Shown one piece after another: positions 24,131 through 36,685 of a stretch of DNA of 64,000 nucleotides (position 1 is the first letter of the stretch; every line of letters begins with the position of its first letter). The notes beneath the pieces are model-generated. The model ran no database searches. It saw only the letters and a program-made list of their open reading frames with translations, and was not told the DNA's origin. The translations under genes were made by a program, and so were the position numbers. Origin of the DNA: Timema cristinae (lineage: Eukaryota > Arthropoda > Insecta > Phasmatodea > Timematidae); assembly GCA_039000515.1 (NCBI GenBank), contig JBCFYV010011164.1, positions 39,194,363 to 39,258,362 on the forward strand. Direction: 5' to 3'.

Positions 24131-25986
24131 AACTATAAAGAAATCAAGTTTACTTATTTGATTCCAATATGCAGTGTTTCTCAAGGATACGCCCTTTCAA
24201 GATGTTAATGAGGATCCCGGGGAATTTCATAGTAAAAATGAATTAAATAATGTCACATAGAATACACAAATTTGAAATGCCACAAATTATATATGAAATA
24301 TTCATATTATTATTCTGTTTACTTTCATCCATAGGCATAAGTCATATACATATCTGAAGTAACAGTTATTAAAAGTTATTTATAAAATTATTATGAATTT
24401 TAGAATGTTAAAATAGTCAAAAAACTATTTCTCACTAAATCTATATTATTATAAGATAATTTGTTTCAATATTTTATTTAATAATTTATTGCGTTTAAAA
24501 ATAAAATAGACTAAAATAACCTTTTTCCTGCATAGTTTTCCACTTTTCCTCACCCCTCTTATGTCCTGCACCCCAGTAGTCCCCCAATGTGCATACTTCC
24601 ATTCAGTGGTTCTCCATCATCAACATCTTGGTGTAGTTTATTATAAGATCAGGCCAGAGTGATACTTTTTGGATAGACGGAGAGTATGGTAGTTAATTTA
24701 TAACGTATTTCAGAGTTGATTAGTACAATTAAGTAGATTTAAAAATACATTTGCTTAGATACTTTATATTTTCTGTTATTTGAATTCTTGATGCAATTAG
24801 CCATTGTTAAATATAAAGCCCTTAGTGGTTGTTTTTTTGTGAATCTATTCATATTTACAGTACTGTTAATCTCTTTACTTAATATAATTTACGTTACTCC
24901 GTTAATGAATAGAAGATACTATAAAAATATTCTTGAAGTCAGAAAAAAAAAATTGTTTGGGTCCTCTAAAATGGTTCTTGTGCAGTATTTTTGAAAAAAA
25001 AAAATTACAAATCGTTTAAGCTATAAATGGACTTCCCTACAAACCCCATGATTTGGACAAAAAAGAAAATTGACCCAAGAAATTTTTTGTTGGTTACGAA
25101 TAATGATAATATATTAAAAGTGTTACATACTTCAAACTATGTATACATTGGGATAGAGAAACTTATTTCCACTTCTATATGAGAAAAAATCTGTAATTAT
25201 GAATATTTATTAGAAACATAAAATGAATTTATATTTTATTTACAGATTATATATACGTCATTCCATATCACAAATTTGTTATTAAAATGTTATGTTTTCA
25301 AATACTGTATTATTCTCCCCCTTTAACTGAAAATACTTCACCTTGTAACTTAGGTATTTTCTAGATAATACACAAACAAAATTTAGATTTTTAATAAATA
25401 TATTATTTGGATCTAATGTTTCAAATAAAATTGGATGCAATTAAATACAATATAAATATGCGTTATATTTATCGACCAAAAGCCATAGAAACCGTAAAAA
25501 CCCTTTCGGTTGTTATTTCTATAATAAAGATGTAATTCACGGTATAATTTACAGTTCAATGCACGATGGGTCCAGAAACTAGAAAAGAAGAAACGTAACA
25601 TAAAATTTAGCGTCCGGCCGGGAATGCGATCTATTATTTTAGTCGCTCTTAACGCTCTAGTTCTCATTAAGAAATATTGTAACAGCAAAATGAGTAAAAG
25701 ATATGTTCCCCAAAATGATCGATGCTTCATGGTAGCAAAAACTGAAACTGTAGTTTAGCTGTTTATTTTATTCTAAAATAGCTTTTAATTCACAGTAATA
25801 TATCCATGAAGTAAATGACTGTACTACTAAGGTTATTTTAGTAATCCTATTATTTACTTAATTTAAAATAAATGGTACGGTGCACTACACAGACTTTCTC
25901 CCTCTTTGATCTTAAAATAGATATTTAAGAAAAACTAGTTTGATTTGTAAAACAAAATAATAAGTCTTACTTTGTTGTAGAAACAT
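24131..25986. other. Long AT-rich stretch without recognised gene
   Basis: No protein family, tRNA or repeat family recognised. The 105-codon minus-strand frame at 25413-25730 has no motif and its repeated YGFYGF comes from local sequence repetition. Confidence 0.5.
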
Positions 25987-26335
25987 TACATCAAAGATCA
26001 TAGATGAAATAATATACACTATTACTTACTCGATGGCATTATGGACTAGGAACACTGTGACAGAAAAATTAAGAAAGAGAAACATATTTTTCGGCCAAAG
26101 AGCATTAGAATCAAATTCATTTTCAAAGAACTGTATTGAAAGGTTTAATTATACCTATATATGTATATATATGTATATATGTATGTATATATGTATATAT
26201 TATATAGTGTATATATATGTATATATGTGTGTATATATATGTATATATATATGTTGTTATATATATGATATATATATGTTGATATATATGTATCATATAT
26301 ATATTGTATATTATGATATATATATATATTGTATA

Positions 26336-26368
<33 letters not shown>

Positions 26369-26523
26369 GTTTAATACAGTTATTTGAAAATGAATTTGAT
26401 TCTAATTCTCTTTGGCCGAAAAATATGTTTCTCTTTCTTAATTTTTCTGTCACAGTGTTCCTAGTCCATAATGCCATCGAGTAAGTAATAGTGTATATTA
26501 TTTCATCTATGATCTTTGATGTA
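25987..26523. repeat. Near-perfect inverted repeat, 151-bp arms
   Basis: Arms at 25987-26137 and 26373-26523 are reverse complements with only two mismatches by eye over 151 bp. They are separated by a 235-bp TA-rich microsatellite. The arms match the 3' part of family R1 (compare 47255-47400), pointing outward. Transcripts would form a long hairpin. Both strands carry the same open frame across the arms, which is a symmetry artefact and not a gene. Confidence 0.93.
26138..26372. repeat. TA/TATATG microsatellite in the hairpin loop
   Basis: Irregular runs of TATATATG, TGTATA and pure TA. It may have grown from the short TA-rich word that precedes the same segment in R1 copies (for example 41210-41228). 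Length here may be polymorphic. Confidence 0.85.
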
Positions 26524-26799
26524 CTCATATACATATATATTTGTAAAACTTAGAAACTATTGGTGTTATAGAAATATATTTGAAAAAATATTTTTATATT
26601 TAATAGCACTACAATTTTATAACGATAAGCTATTTCGCATATCAAATAGTTGCAGAGAAATTATGAAGATTGGAAAATATCTCATATCTAAAATTCCCTC
26701 AAATTTATCCTCATGAGAAATTGAGAACTGTCTATCTTGTTTATTATAATAAACAATGGCCAGATACCCAATTTAATCAAATTCGTTAAATCGAATTTC

Positions 26800-27085
26800 A
26801 ATAAAATCAATTATTCTCTTTTTCCCCCTCAGTATACTACCCCAAATTTAGGGTTGGATATATAATTCCAACCCACCTGGGGGTTGGGGGGAGAATTTAT
26901 GAAAACATTAGATACCAAGCTTTAGCCCAATCGGTAAAATAATTTCGGCTCTAGCCCAAGGTGCAGACAGACAACACTTTCTTGACTTCAGGGAGTCATG
27001 AAACATCAACATTTATTAAAATCTCGAGTTCAATTTTCTTGACGGTCACAATACTTTCTCTTAGAGGTGTCAAGAGAAAGTAAAC
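26800..27085 (-). repeat. R1 repeat, truncated reverse copy
   Basis: Shares with 1-345 the words TAGGGTTGGATAT, TACCAAGCTTTAGCCC and GTGCAGACAGACAAC, and ends in the complement of the R1 start (CACAATACTTTCTC). Confidence 0.75.
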
Positions 27086-27234
27086 TGACATTCGTCCCCT
27101 ATACAGTGAACTTAGTCCCAATGGGAGTTGAGTCAGAACTATTCATAAGGTGATAAAACTTTTGAGCATCACAAGGATTCAAAATTGTATCTCTTGAATC
27201 AGTGATTCTACTATCTATAACCTCTCTTTGTCAA

Positions 27235-27415
27235 TAAACCCGATTGCTGGTGACAGGGGAGTTAGGCTTTTAATCCCGCTTTGGTGAAAAGGTTTATTAC
27301 TCAATTTCATTCCACAGGAATGCTTGTGCAATTCCTCCAAACTGTACCTGCATATTCCCTACTCCATTAGTGTAAAATTACTATTCACTGAAGGTGTAGT
27401 AGAACGGGCTCCACA
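27235..27415 (+). repeat. Degenerate SINE, A/C type
   Basis: GGTGACAGGGGAGTTAGGCT matches a mutated head end; CTCCATTAGTGTAAAATTAC and GTGTAGTAGAACGGG match pre-tail and tail. Strongly diverged. Confidence 0.45.
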
Positions 27416-28226
27416 CACAAACAAACATGCCAATTTAAATTAATAAGCAGGTAGATACAACACGTATCCTGATTTGTGGTTAAATAAAATTATTCGTTTA
27501 GTTGAATTAAAAAGCTGGATTTCAGTTGTCGTTTAAATAAGTGATGAATCAACTTAAGTTGAAGTATTATACTACTAGTAGAAGAAAAATTACTGCTTTA
27601 TTTCTTTTTCCTTATATTTAGACACATGGTTTGGTCACAAGAATAATTTATTAAAGCCAGTTTTAGATAGTTCAAGGAATCAGGGACTTGCCTCAGTTCC
27701 TTTAGAGCCCTTGGAATGGAACAGGCCAAAGGCTAGAAAGAAGAAATCTTTTCAAACACTTATTTTACATATTTCTTTATATAAAGTCTTTAGTCCTGAA
27801 CTGAGGGACATTTTCTTCGTTGTTAGAACGTTAAAAGGAAAATTGTAAAATTGTAATTGGTACTTTTTATCTGTAATCTCTGGAGACAAAGATATATGGC
27901 GATGACTTCCACTACGATAAAAAATTATATAAACTTATAGTTTTAATATTTTCTATTTTAATTCTTTTTAGTACTGCTTTTGTTACTCATTTAGGTTACA
28001 CGCTTAGTTTTAATATAGGTATTTAGTATTTAAATAAACACAATTGAGCATTATTAGAAATTAAATTTGTCAATTTTCATGAAAATATGTAATTTTGTTT
28101 TATTAAGACTAATTACTCTAAATTTAAAATTTTTACAGTAAACTTTAAATATATAATTTTAATATACTAAATAAAAGATCGTGACAGCACGTATTGTGAG
28201 ATTTCTATGTTTCCAGGTGAATGGCG
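27416..28226. other. No recognised gene
   Basis: AT-rich, no identifiable feature. Confidence 0.5.
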
Positions 28227-28234
28227 TTTTAGTA

Positions 28235-28498
28235 TAATCATATACTTAGCACCGCGTCTTACTACCCGTTTGGGCTATGCACTTAAGTACTAATTGCGCT
28301 AATGGATTAGGAATTGGGAATGTTGAACATAGACGAAGTGAACCCATATTTTAGTGGAGGGAGAGTGGAACAAACATTTAGGTAAACCTATCCCCAGTTC
28401 ACATGAGTGAGATTCTAACCGAGATCTCCCGGTCCACGGCAGTCCAGCTCAACGTGAAACTAGTGCGTCAGCTAACTACGCCAACGTGGTGGATGACC
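28235..28498 (-). mobile_element. SINE family A, reverse orientation
   Basis: Tail complement AGCACCGCGTCTTACTACCC starts at 28248 after a short degenerate TAA tail. The body and A head follow, ending near CCAACGTGGTGGATGACC. A short TSD TTTTAGTA is visible at 28227-28234 and 28499-28506. Moderately diverged. Confidence 0.75.
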
Positions 28499-28621
28499 TT
28501 TTAGTAGGTTATAAAGTTATAATCTTATATTAAAAAATATCTACCTGCATCATGAGTCTACAGGTATATTAAATCGATGCCCTTTTTACTTTCTCATATA
28601 GTTACATTATTGTAATCATAA

Positions 28622-28622
<1 letters not shown>

Positions 28623-28672
<50 letters not shown>

Positions 28673-28941
28673 GCACCGCGTCTTACTACCCGTTCGGGTT
28701 ATACGCACTTACGCTAATGTGTAATGGTAGGGTGATTGTGAGATGAAATGAAGGACCTACAGTTTAACGTGGAATCCGAACCACGGTGGAGGCCTGGCAT
28801 TCCAAACATTCACAAGATGTCTTGTCAGAGGTGAAGGAAGGGTTTGATAATCAGATAAATCTGTGCTGGGACCTAGGATTGAACCCCGGCCGCCAGCACA
28901 GAAGTCTGAAACCTTACCCCTAGACCACCAGGTCACCTACA
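28623..28941 (-). mobile_element. SINE family B, reverse orientation, 11-bp TSD
   Basis: Long TTA tail (28623-28670), then a full B copy ending in GGTCACC (28931-28937). TSD GTAATCATAAA lies at 28612-28622 and 28942-28952. The long uninterrupted tail and clean TSD mark this as one of the youngest insertions. Confidence 0.92.
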
Positions 28942-29479
28942 GTAATCATAAACATTTTCCCTCCTCAAGATTATGATGAGTCTTGAAATTTTATGTACCC
29001 CAAAACCCAGAAGAATGGATCTTACAGTTGGATCTCTCCATTTGGCCCTGGGCCACAGCCAAAATGATGGTATGGATTACATTCAAACTTGAATTCAGAT
29101 TCTCCCCTTATAAATAAAGGTATACTGATGACAGATTTTTGAAATTTTCAAACATTTTAAAAATAGATTAAAATTTTTTGTTTAAAACGTATAATCGGGA
29201 AGATAAGATATTAAAAATAATACAACATACCCTTAACTGTTTTTTTCGGTGAGTAATAGCTTACCGGCGAGAAATCTCTGTGCATTTTAAATGTTTCAAA
29301 TTGATTATTACATTTTTGGTTCAAATGCATATATGGGGAGGGTTAAAGAATTAATTGTCGTTTTTCTAAATATATATTAGCTGATAGAACAGTGGTTAGA
29401 TTAAAAATAAAATGTATAAGACCCAACATACTTGCTCTAAGGATAAATGGCTAGGATTTGATTACTTAACAATAACTTT

Positions 29480-29610
29480 TTCTTTGTAAAATCGGTGAGG
29501 TTTCAATACCACACCAGGTGCACTGGGAGTGTTTTCCCTGGGATGTATTTATGTTGTTTTCCCATTCTCTCTCTACGCTAATTAGGTTGCGTATCGTCTA
29601 AGATACTCTA
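29480..29610 (+). repeat. Degenerate SINE fragment, A/C type
   Basis: GGTGAGGTTTCAATACCACA is head-like, and CCCATTCTCTCTCTACGCTA is body-like. The 3' end is lost. Confidence 0.45.
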
Positions 29611-30436
29611 TAAGCCCTTGCTCCTTATAACCTGTCTTTAATAGTTCTAATGTTGTATATATCAACAAAAATTCTCCTTTACCAAAAAATGACATAAGCC
29701 CTTATTCCTTTTCAAAGGGGAATCAAGGTTTGTAGATATTTGCATTATATTTAGTGGAGTTGAATATCTCATAGGATTTCATAGACCATTAATAACATTA
29801 AAGCTGGAAAGCTACACTCTGAAACCAATAAATACCGGTCAATGCCAATTAATTTCCACAACGGATTATTCTCTATAAACGTATTAATCTATTTACTTAC
29901 ACAACCTATTATTTAGTAAGCACGGGTGCTGTAAGTGTCTTAATTTTGATGTTAATAACACGTTATCTATAGACTTCGGATGAGTTGTTCAAAAGGCAAC
30001 TTATTCGACTCATTGGTTCATAATCCTATATAATTAGCTATTAAAATAATAGTGACTGGAGTTTTATGTAGTTTATCTATTTGTTTAGAGATAACTATTT
30101 CACTTCATTATAAAATGGTTAAGTGTTAAATAATTATAACTATTTTCTGGGATAGATTAGTTTGTAAGCTGTGGAATGGTATGGAATGTATTTAGAATTT
30201 TTTTTACCACAAATTAATCAAAAGTAATAATATTTTTAGTATTTGCCATTGAAATATGACACCAAAATTCTTAGCAATTTTTTTTGCTTTGACACAAATA
30301 TATCCTCAAATATGTTAGTGTAAATTCTCTCAAATTATTTTTATTAATTTCAACCTATGTTGTATGAACTATTATGGTATTTGTGAACTGGAGACTTCAG
30401 AGTCGTATAAGGTGACAGTAACATGAATATTGAATA
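29611..30436. other. No recognised gene
   Basis: AT-rich, no identifiable feature. Confidence 0.5.
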
Positions 30437-31337
<901 letters not shown>

Positions 31338-31556
31338 TTCGGCAGTTTTGTCCTCTCTTGGGAACCACGTGGCTTCGTCCCCGTTTGTTGATGGACTGAA
31401 GTAGGATGTGAATCCCAAGATGGTGACAGGTTGATAATGGCAGTCTCTCTAGAACCACTCTAGGGGAAGGAGTCCCAGTAGAATCGCTCTTGAGTGGTAC
31501 GCTAAAATATCTACAGGAATTGTACAATGAACTCTTAGAGAACGAGATAGGTTTTT

Positions 31557-31805
31557 TTAGCATTGCGTCTTATTTCTTGTTTAGGTTGTACGCAAACATA
31601 CTAATTACGCAAGATAGCTAGGGAGGAGAAAGGTTGTATTTAAAGTAAGGGTAGCCGCAATTGCGTTTAGAGAGCTTGTAAAACCATTATTCCAAAATTA
31701 ACCTCAGTACACACGACCGGAAGTTAAACCCCGATGTATATGTCATCGGCAATCTAGTATAACATGAGAGGATGCCTTAGATCATGTGGACACGGAAGCA
31801 GGTAA
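31557..31805 (-). mobile_element. SINE family C, reverse orientation
   Basis: Starts with the tail complement AGCATTGCGTCTTATTTC and ends with the C head complement GCCTTAGATCATGTGGACAC (31772-31791). Diverged. Confidence 0.65.
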
Positions 31806-31827
31806 TGAGCTAAGTGATCAGGGTTAA

Positions 31828-32124
31828 TCAGGTCTTATACATTTTCAGACTATCTACGTCGAAACACTTCTGAATCCTCGATACAATCCGTTCATCCGTT
31901 TGCTTTGAAATAATACTGACAATAAGCCAGTTTTCTAAAAGGTAACAAGCCATGTATACCAGACCTTCTAATTTCCGCATCATTCTGATAAGATTTAGGG
32001 CTATAGAGGGTGGGCGGTGGGAACCATAATTTAATAAACTACATATTCCTTTATCAACATTCTCTTTAAAAGCAACCGCATTAGCTAAAGGTTTGAGATA
32101 CTGACCAAAATTTGTTTCATTCAC
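31828..32124 (-). CDS. Unrecognised 98-codon open frame
   Basis: Opens at an ATG preceded directly by an in-frame stop. The composition is mixed rather than low-complexity, with a central hydrophobic segment (LVYMACYLLENWLIVSIIS). I recognise no family. A possible splice acceptor (TTTTGGTCAG) lies just inside it. It could be a chance frame, part of a TE relic, or an exon. Nothing beside it supports a gene, so confidence is low. Confidence 0.15.
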   Translation of the reverse strand: MNETNFGQYLKPLANAVAFKENVDKGICSLLNYGSHRPPSIALNLIRMMRKLEGLVYMACYLLENWLIVSIISKQTDERIVSRIQKCFDVDSLKMYKT

Positions 32125-32206
32125 AGGTAATATTGATCGAGATATCTAATAATTGTGTGTGGTTTAGTACCGCTATCAATTAACAATTATCTAGGTCTGA
32201 AAATTG

Positions 32207-32280
32207 AAACCTGGACAAGGGAATCGAACCCGGGACCTTTGGCTTAGTACGCCAATGATCTAACCAGTGAGCTATCCAGA
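32207..32280 (-). pseudogene. tRNA-like sequence (minus arm)
   Basis: Shows TAGCTCACTGGTTAGATCA (A box and D arm), a good anticodon stem TTGGC/GCCAA around GTACTAA, and GGGTTCGATTCC (B box). The T stem pairs at only three of five positions, so it is probably a tRNA-derived repeat head and not a working tRNA. Confidence 0.55.
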
Positions 32281-32382
32281 AATTTTCCCATGCCAGGGTC
32301 AATCTTCACTCATCCATCCCCGTCTATCACAGACTCTGCCTTAAAATATGAGTGAAGTATGACCCTGAACACGGAACGAATC

Positions 32383-32452
32383 CTGGATAGCTCAGTGGTA
32401 AGAGCATTGGCGTTCTAAGTCAAAGGTCCCAGGTTCGATTCCCTTGTTCAGG
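32383..32452 (+). pseudogene. tRNA-like sequence (plus arm)
   Basis: D arm GCTCAGTGGTAAGAGC is perfect. The acceptor CCTGGAT/TTGTTCAGG pairs with some G-T. The anticodon loop GTTCTAA would give TCT. The T stem (CCAGG against CCCTT) is poor. Pol III boxes are intact. Function as a tRNA is doubtful. Confidence 0.55.
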
Positions 32453-32479
32453 TGTCATTTTTCAACTCTCAGAATATGA

Positions 32480-33317
32480 TATTTAGATTGGATAATTCTC
32501 ACTAAAAGCATAAATAAAAACTTTGGCTATTTTATTCTTAAATATCTAGGTACTTCGAATGGACCTATCGGAAAGATAAAACATTTACTAGAACTACTTT
32601 CGCGTGTTCATACTTCAAGTAATGTGAGCTGAAGCGGCTACTTTTAATATATATTATCAATGCCTATAAAATGCAGGTGTGCTAAACGTCACTGTGCACT
32701 GAATGTACTAATTGTAACAAAATAATAATACAGACAACAGACCGTAGCGCGCGCAGCGTGGGGAAAGGTAAACATCACGGCTACCAGAAACACACACACT
32801 ACCACGTTGCACATCCAGGCCATTTCATTCAACTTTCATTCAACATTACTGTATTATTAAATTAATACAATTAATATATTCAGTGCAAAGTGACTTTTCA
32901 GACAATCTGTACTTTTAATAGTAGGGTAAAATTTTATCGATTTTTACCCCAAAACATGTTTGTATTCTATAAAATGTTCTTCAAAAGTCACTTCGTAGGA
33001 AAGTCTAGGTAGAATATTTGACGTGAAGTATTAAGTAAAATAGTTTATATTTAGTTTGCTGATAAAACTTATGTTTTAAGAAAGTGCACTTTAAATACCT
33101 TAACCGCACCGCTAGTCATGGGATGCAAGGTATATGTCTCATATTAGATTTGATTGCCACTCAGGGAGACAGAGGTAACGAATCATGTTTGTGTGCAATG
33201 GTGGATTGTTTTAAACATGATGTAATTTATCACTGTTGTATACCCATTCACTCTGAATGCTAATGCAGCTTCACTTATTCTAATTTACATTTATCATCAC
33301 ATTTTATATTTTTTGTA
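32480..33317. other. No recognised gene
   Basis: Slightly GC-richer at 32740-32830, otherwise AT-rich; no identifiable gene. Confidence 0.45.
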
Positions 33318-33688
33318 CAGTCATCTTACTACATGCTTTGGCTTATACGCTTATGTACAAATCACACTAATGTTTTAGGGATTAGGAAGGTTATATTTAA
33401 AGGAAGTGTATCCACATGTATGTAGAAGGAGAGTGGAAAACCATTCTAAAAAAAACCCAACCGAGACTCGAAATCAATATCCTCATCGACAAGACTTCTT
33501 GTGAATGTGGGGAATGCCAGGCCTCCACCGTGGTTCGGATTCCACGTTAAACTGTAGGTCCTTCATTTCATCTCACAATCACCCTACCATTACACATTAG
33601 CGTAAGTGCGTATAACCAGAACGGGTAGTAAGACGCGGTGCTAATAATAATAATAATATAATAATATAATAATATAATAATAATAATA

Positions 33689-33720
<32 letters not shown>

Positions 33721-34072
33721 GCACCGCGTCTTACTACCCATTCGGGTTCTACGCACTTACGCTAATGTGTAATGATAGGGTGATTGTGAGATGAAATAAA
33801 GGACCTACAGTTTAACGTGGAATCCGAACCACGGTGGAGGCCTGGCATTCCATACATTCACAAGATGTCTTGTCAGAGGTGAAGGAAGGGTTTGGTAATC
33901 AGATAAATCTGTGCCGGGACCGAGGATTGAACCCCGGCCGCCAGCACAGAAGTCTGACACCTTACCCTAGACCACCAGGTCACCTAATAATAATAATAAT
34001 AATATCCTCATCGTCGGAACTCTATTCTGCTTTGAGAGAGACGCCTTAGACCATGTGGCCACCGAAGTGAGG
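33318..34072 (-). mobile_element. SINE family C split by a double family B insertion
   Basis: Tail complement and body at 33318-33488, head complement at 34014-34072 (GCCTTAGACCATGTGGCCAC). The C copy is interrupted within its head by 33489-34000. It rejoins if one copy of the 13-bp duplication AATATCCTCATCG is removed. Confidence 0.85.
33489..34000. mobile_element. Tail-to-tail pair of family B SINEs inside one TSD
   Basis: A plus-strand B copy truncated to its 3' two-thirds (33489 to about 33640) runs into TAA repeats. These switch to TTA repeats and continue into a full minus-strand B copy (about 33719-33985). A further TAA run (33986-34000) follows. A single 13-bp TSD AATATCCTCATCG flanks the whole (33476-33488, 34001-34013). 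The arms can pair over about 160 bp. Confidence 0.88.
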
Positions 34073-35015
34073 TATTCTTAAATTGGTCCTTTAATAACCA
34101 TGAAACATGTAAGAGTTAAAAACCTATGCTTAAAACTAAAAAGAAAAATATACAAGACCTGCGTTCTTTATAAGTAGTGTAATTCTCCAACTTTTGTGTC
34201 AGTAAGCCTTGCTTCTAATAAATACATACACATGGAACAATCCTTGTCAGCGAGCAAAAAAGCAGTAGCAAGAACTAAAGCATGAAGAAATAAAGAGTGT
34301 GGTCAAATCGATGGAACACTTCAGGGCGGCTGCACCATTAATAATAAATACATCTTTGCTTGAGCCTCGCTCGCTTACCCGCTTTCAATATGTAGACCTA
34401 CAATACAACGTCACAGCACTATACAGCACCTTATATTTTATTTAGGTACCAAACGTGTGCTTCCTGGACAGAGGGTCTATCAGTAAACAGCTTACAAACT
34501 AACCAAGCATAAGGTCACAAGCAAATATTAAAAACCCAACAGGAAGGAATTGAAATATCTAAGTGATGAGACGAATTCATACATATATTAAATAATCAAG
34601 TATTTTAGGAATAAACAGGGTCGAAACCATTGTCTATCACATCTAGAGTTAATCTACTTAACCATGCGTCCACGCACGCTGATAGGATATTTTTCATGTA
34701 CTTTCTAAATAAATAGCGTACACGAATTAAACACTAACTTAGCATAGTTAGTAAGTTGAATTAGGTTCACTCAGCTTCTAGATATTTAATAAAGGGATAT
34801 CATGATCAACCCGTGTAAAATTAGGAAATTCCTTCCTTTGCAGTAACCGGTATAAAACCGGGATACCTTGAATTTTTGGATGATCACTATAAACAATTAT
34901 TCACGGTGAGGAGCTGCAGTATATTAACCCATGTAATTGCATGGATATAGTTATTCGAGGGACTATACTCTTATATAAAGAAAATACAAGAATTAATATA
35001 TGTAGGTATTGTCCT
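34073..35015. other. No recognised gene
   Basis: AT-rich sequence; no identifiable gene or repeat family. Confidence 0.5.
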
Positions 35016-35219
35016 TGTTATAGACATAGTTTATATTAAAGACATTGTCATTGTCCAATACACTGTCCGTGTTATAACGGTGTCAATTGGCTAGCATGCT
35101 CCGTATTATAACACAATTAAAGTTATATTTGGGCCATGTTGTAGCATTGTTCATGTTAGAGTATTTTCCATTTTATAGAAATATTGTCCATGCAATAGCA
35201 TCTCCATACTAAAACATTG
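35016..35219 (+). repeat. 17-bp minisatellite, left block
   Basis: Diverged units around TGTTATAGCATTGTCCA, for example TGTTGTAGCATTGTTCA and TGTTAGAGTATTTTCCA near 35137-35170. It continues in the same register style after the LINE relic at 36686. Confidence 0.75.
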
Positions 35220-36685
35220 CTCTAACTTTACAAAGTAATATCACCCAAACGCGCACACCTACTCGCAATGCACTGCTGCAATTATTGGTGAAAGCTGTAC
35301 ATGATCTTGCAAAGAAAAAATGTATGGTTGTTAAATCCTGTGACTGTGGAGGACATGGAATGTCATCAAGTAATGAATCCTGAGAAGAATACATTGATAA
35401 TCCTTGCCGTGGCATGGATTCCTTTTCAAACCGCACTCCTTTAACGCCCGTTTATTACTGAATCCGTCTATACGAGTTTTACCACACACATATCTTGGAT
35501 CTCGCATTCCAACCGAGTTAAAATTGCTCTTGTGTTTCTCTTAACAAATTCACGATTCACATCTATAAACCAATGTTGGTGGTATCACATTTTTATATGC
35601 CACCATATTTGCCGCTTTCAATACTACTTTATGATTTTTAATAGTACACCTGAATCAAACTACTCTCCAAGATGCATTACGCCATCTGTCATTTCACCAT
35701 CCACTCTACAGTTTTTATAAAACATTCTGCTTAGATAAACAACATCATTAACTTATTCTAACCATTTTCAATGTATAATAAACTGAAAATAATTCTCTTA
35801 TCCATCCTTATCAAAAATTAACACGTTGGTTTTGGAAATATTTAGACGAAGATCTATTTTGCCTGTCACCACATTCAAACGATTTAATGCATTCTGCAAG
35901 TAATTTTCATTATCATCCATTAATATGTTATCAACTGCATATAACAGCCCTCACATTCACATTGTACAGTTTTACACTAATCACGTCCTCACAAGCATCC
36001 TTCATACACTTATTAATGAATATATTAAACAGCCATGGATACATTACACAACCTTGTCCAACATCCTGTTAAAAGGCAATCTATTCTCTCTTAACTCTAC
36101 CCACCCTAACGCAAGCTTTACTTCCATTATACACCACCATAATTGCAATTAATGACCATGCCTCCTCACCATACTCTCTCAGAACATTTCATAACATAAT
36201 CCTATTCACCAGATAGTTCGCTTTCTCCAGCACGAACAATACACTTTCTTTCTTACTGCCATAATTTTCTCAATCACTTACTGCAATGCAAATATTAGGT
36301 TCATGCGACCATTTTATGGAGTGAAACTACATTGCACACCTCAAATCGTGTCCGCAGATTTTTCAGGCATCCTCTTAATAATTAATATGACTCTCCCAGA
36401 AAATTTGGCTGGAATATTCAACAAACTAATTGCCCTATAATTCCTACATTTACTCTTACTGCCCTTTCCTTTATACAAAGGTAAAATGACAACATTCTTC
36501 CAGTCATTAGGAACATTCGAAATCCCAGCACACACATTGAACAACTCATAATTTGGCAAGTAGAACCATGCCCCAACAATTAAGCATTTCACTTGTGAGC
36601 CCATCCCCGCCCTTATCCTTGCCATTATTTAACACTTCCATAGCTTTTAACACCTCAACTTTGTTAATTCTTACATTCTAATGTT
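35220..36685 (-). pseudogene. LINE reverse-transcriptase relic
   Basis: The minus-strand translation shows colinear reverse-transcriptase segments. They are VPNDWKNVVILPLYKGKGS and KCRNYRAISLLNIPAKFSGR (about 36520-36390), a degraded LLYAVDN that corresponds to the catalytic YADD box (about 35940), then NALNRLNVVTGKIDLRLNIS (about 35895-35835) and KVLPTLVYGCES-like and TRLECEIQDMC-like C-terminal segments (35600-35470). The second catalytic aspartate region is therefore altered, and many stops occur. The endonuclease domain is missing. The surrounding family copies DNA by target-primed reverse transcription; this copy cannot. Confidence 0.8.

Larger units (their letters stand above)
32197..32472. 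repeat. Inverted repeat of two tRNA-like sequences, head to head
   Basis: Arms of about 117-125 bp (32197-32313 and 32348-32472) surround a 34-bp loop. Starting from the loop, each arm has ATGAGTGAAG, a GACCCTG segment, a tRNA-like sequence, and a short region with CAGGT and TTTTCA. Arm similarity extends beyond the tRNA-like part on both sides, so the unit is larger than a tRNA gene. Confidence 0.8.

Noticed and set aside
25413..25730. 105-codon minus-strand frame as a membrane protein
   Set aside because: Hydrophobic residues follow from AT richness; no start context, family motif or neighbour supports a gene.
26033..26534. Two overlapping open frames of 113 and 129 codons on opposite strands sharing the start MALWTRNTV
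   Set aside because: They are mirror readings of the inverted-repeat arms plus a TA microsatellite, and the same segment is non-coding in other R1 copies.
32207..32452. Functional divergent tRNA genes
   Set aside because: T stems pair poorly in both, anticodons differ between otherwise similar arms, and homology extends beyond the tRNA; better read as a repeat.
33834..34049. 71-codon plus-strand frame with [11 protein letters not shown]
   Set aside because: Translation of the family B head complement and TAA repeat.
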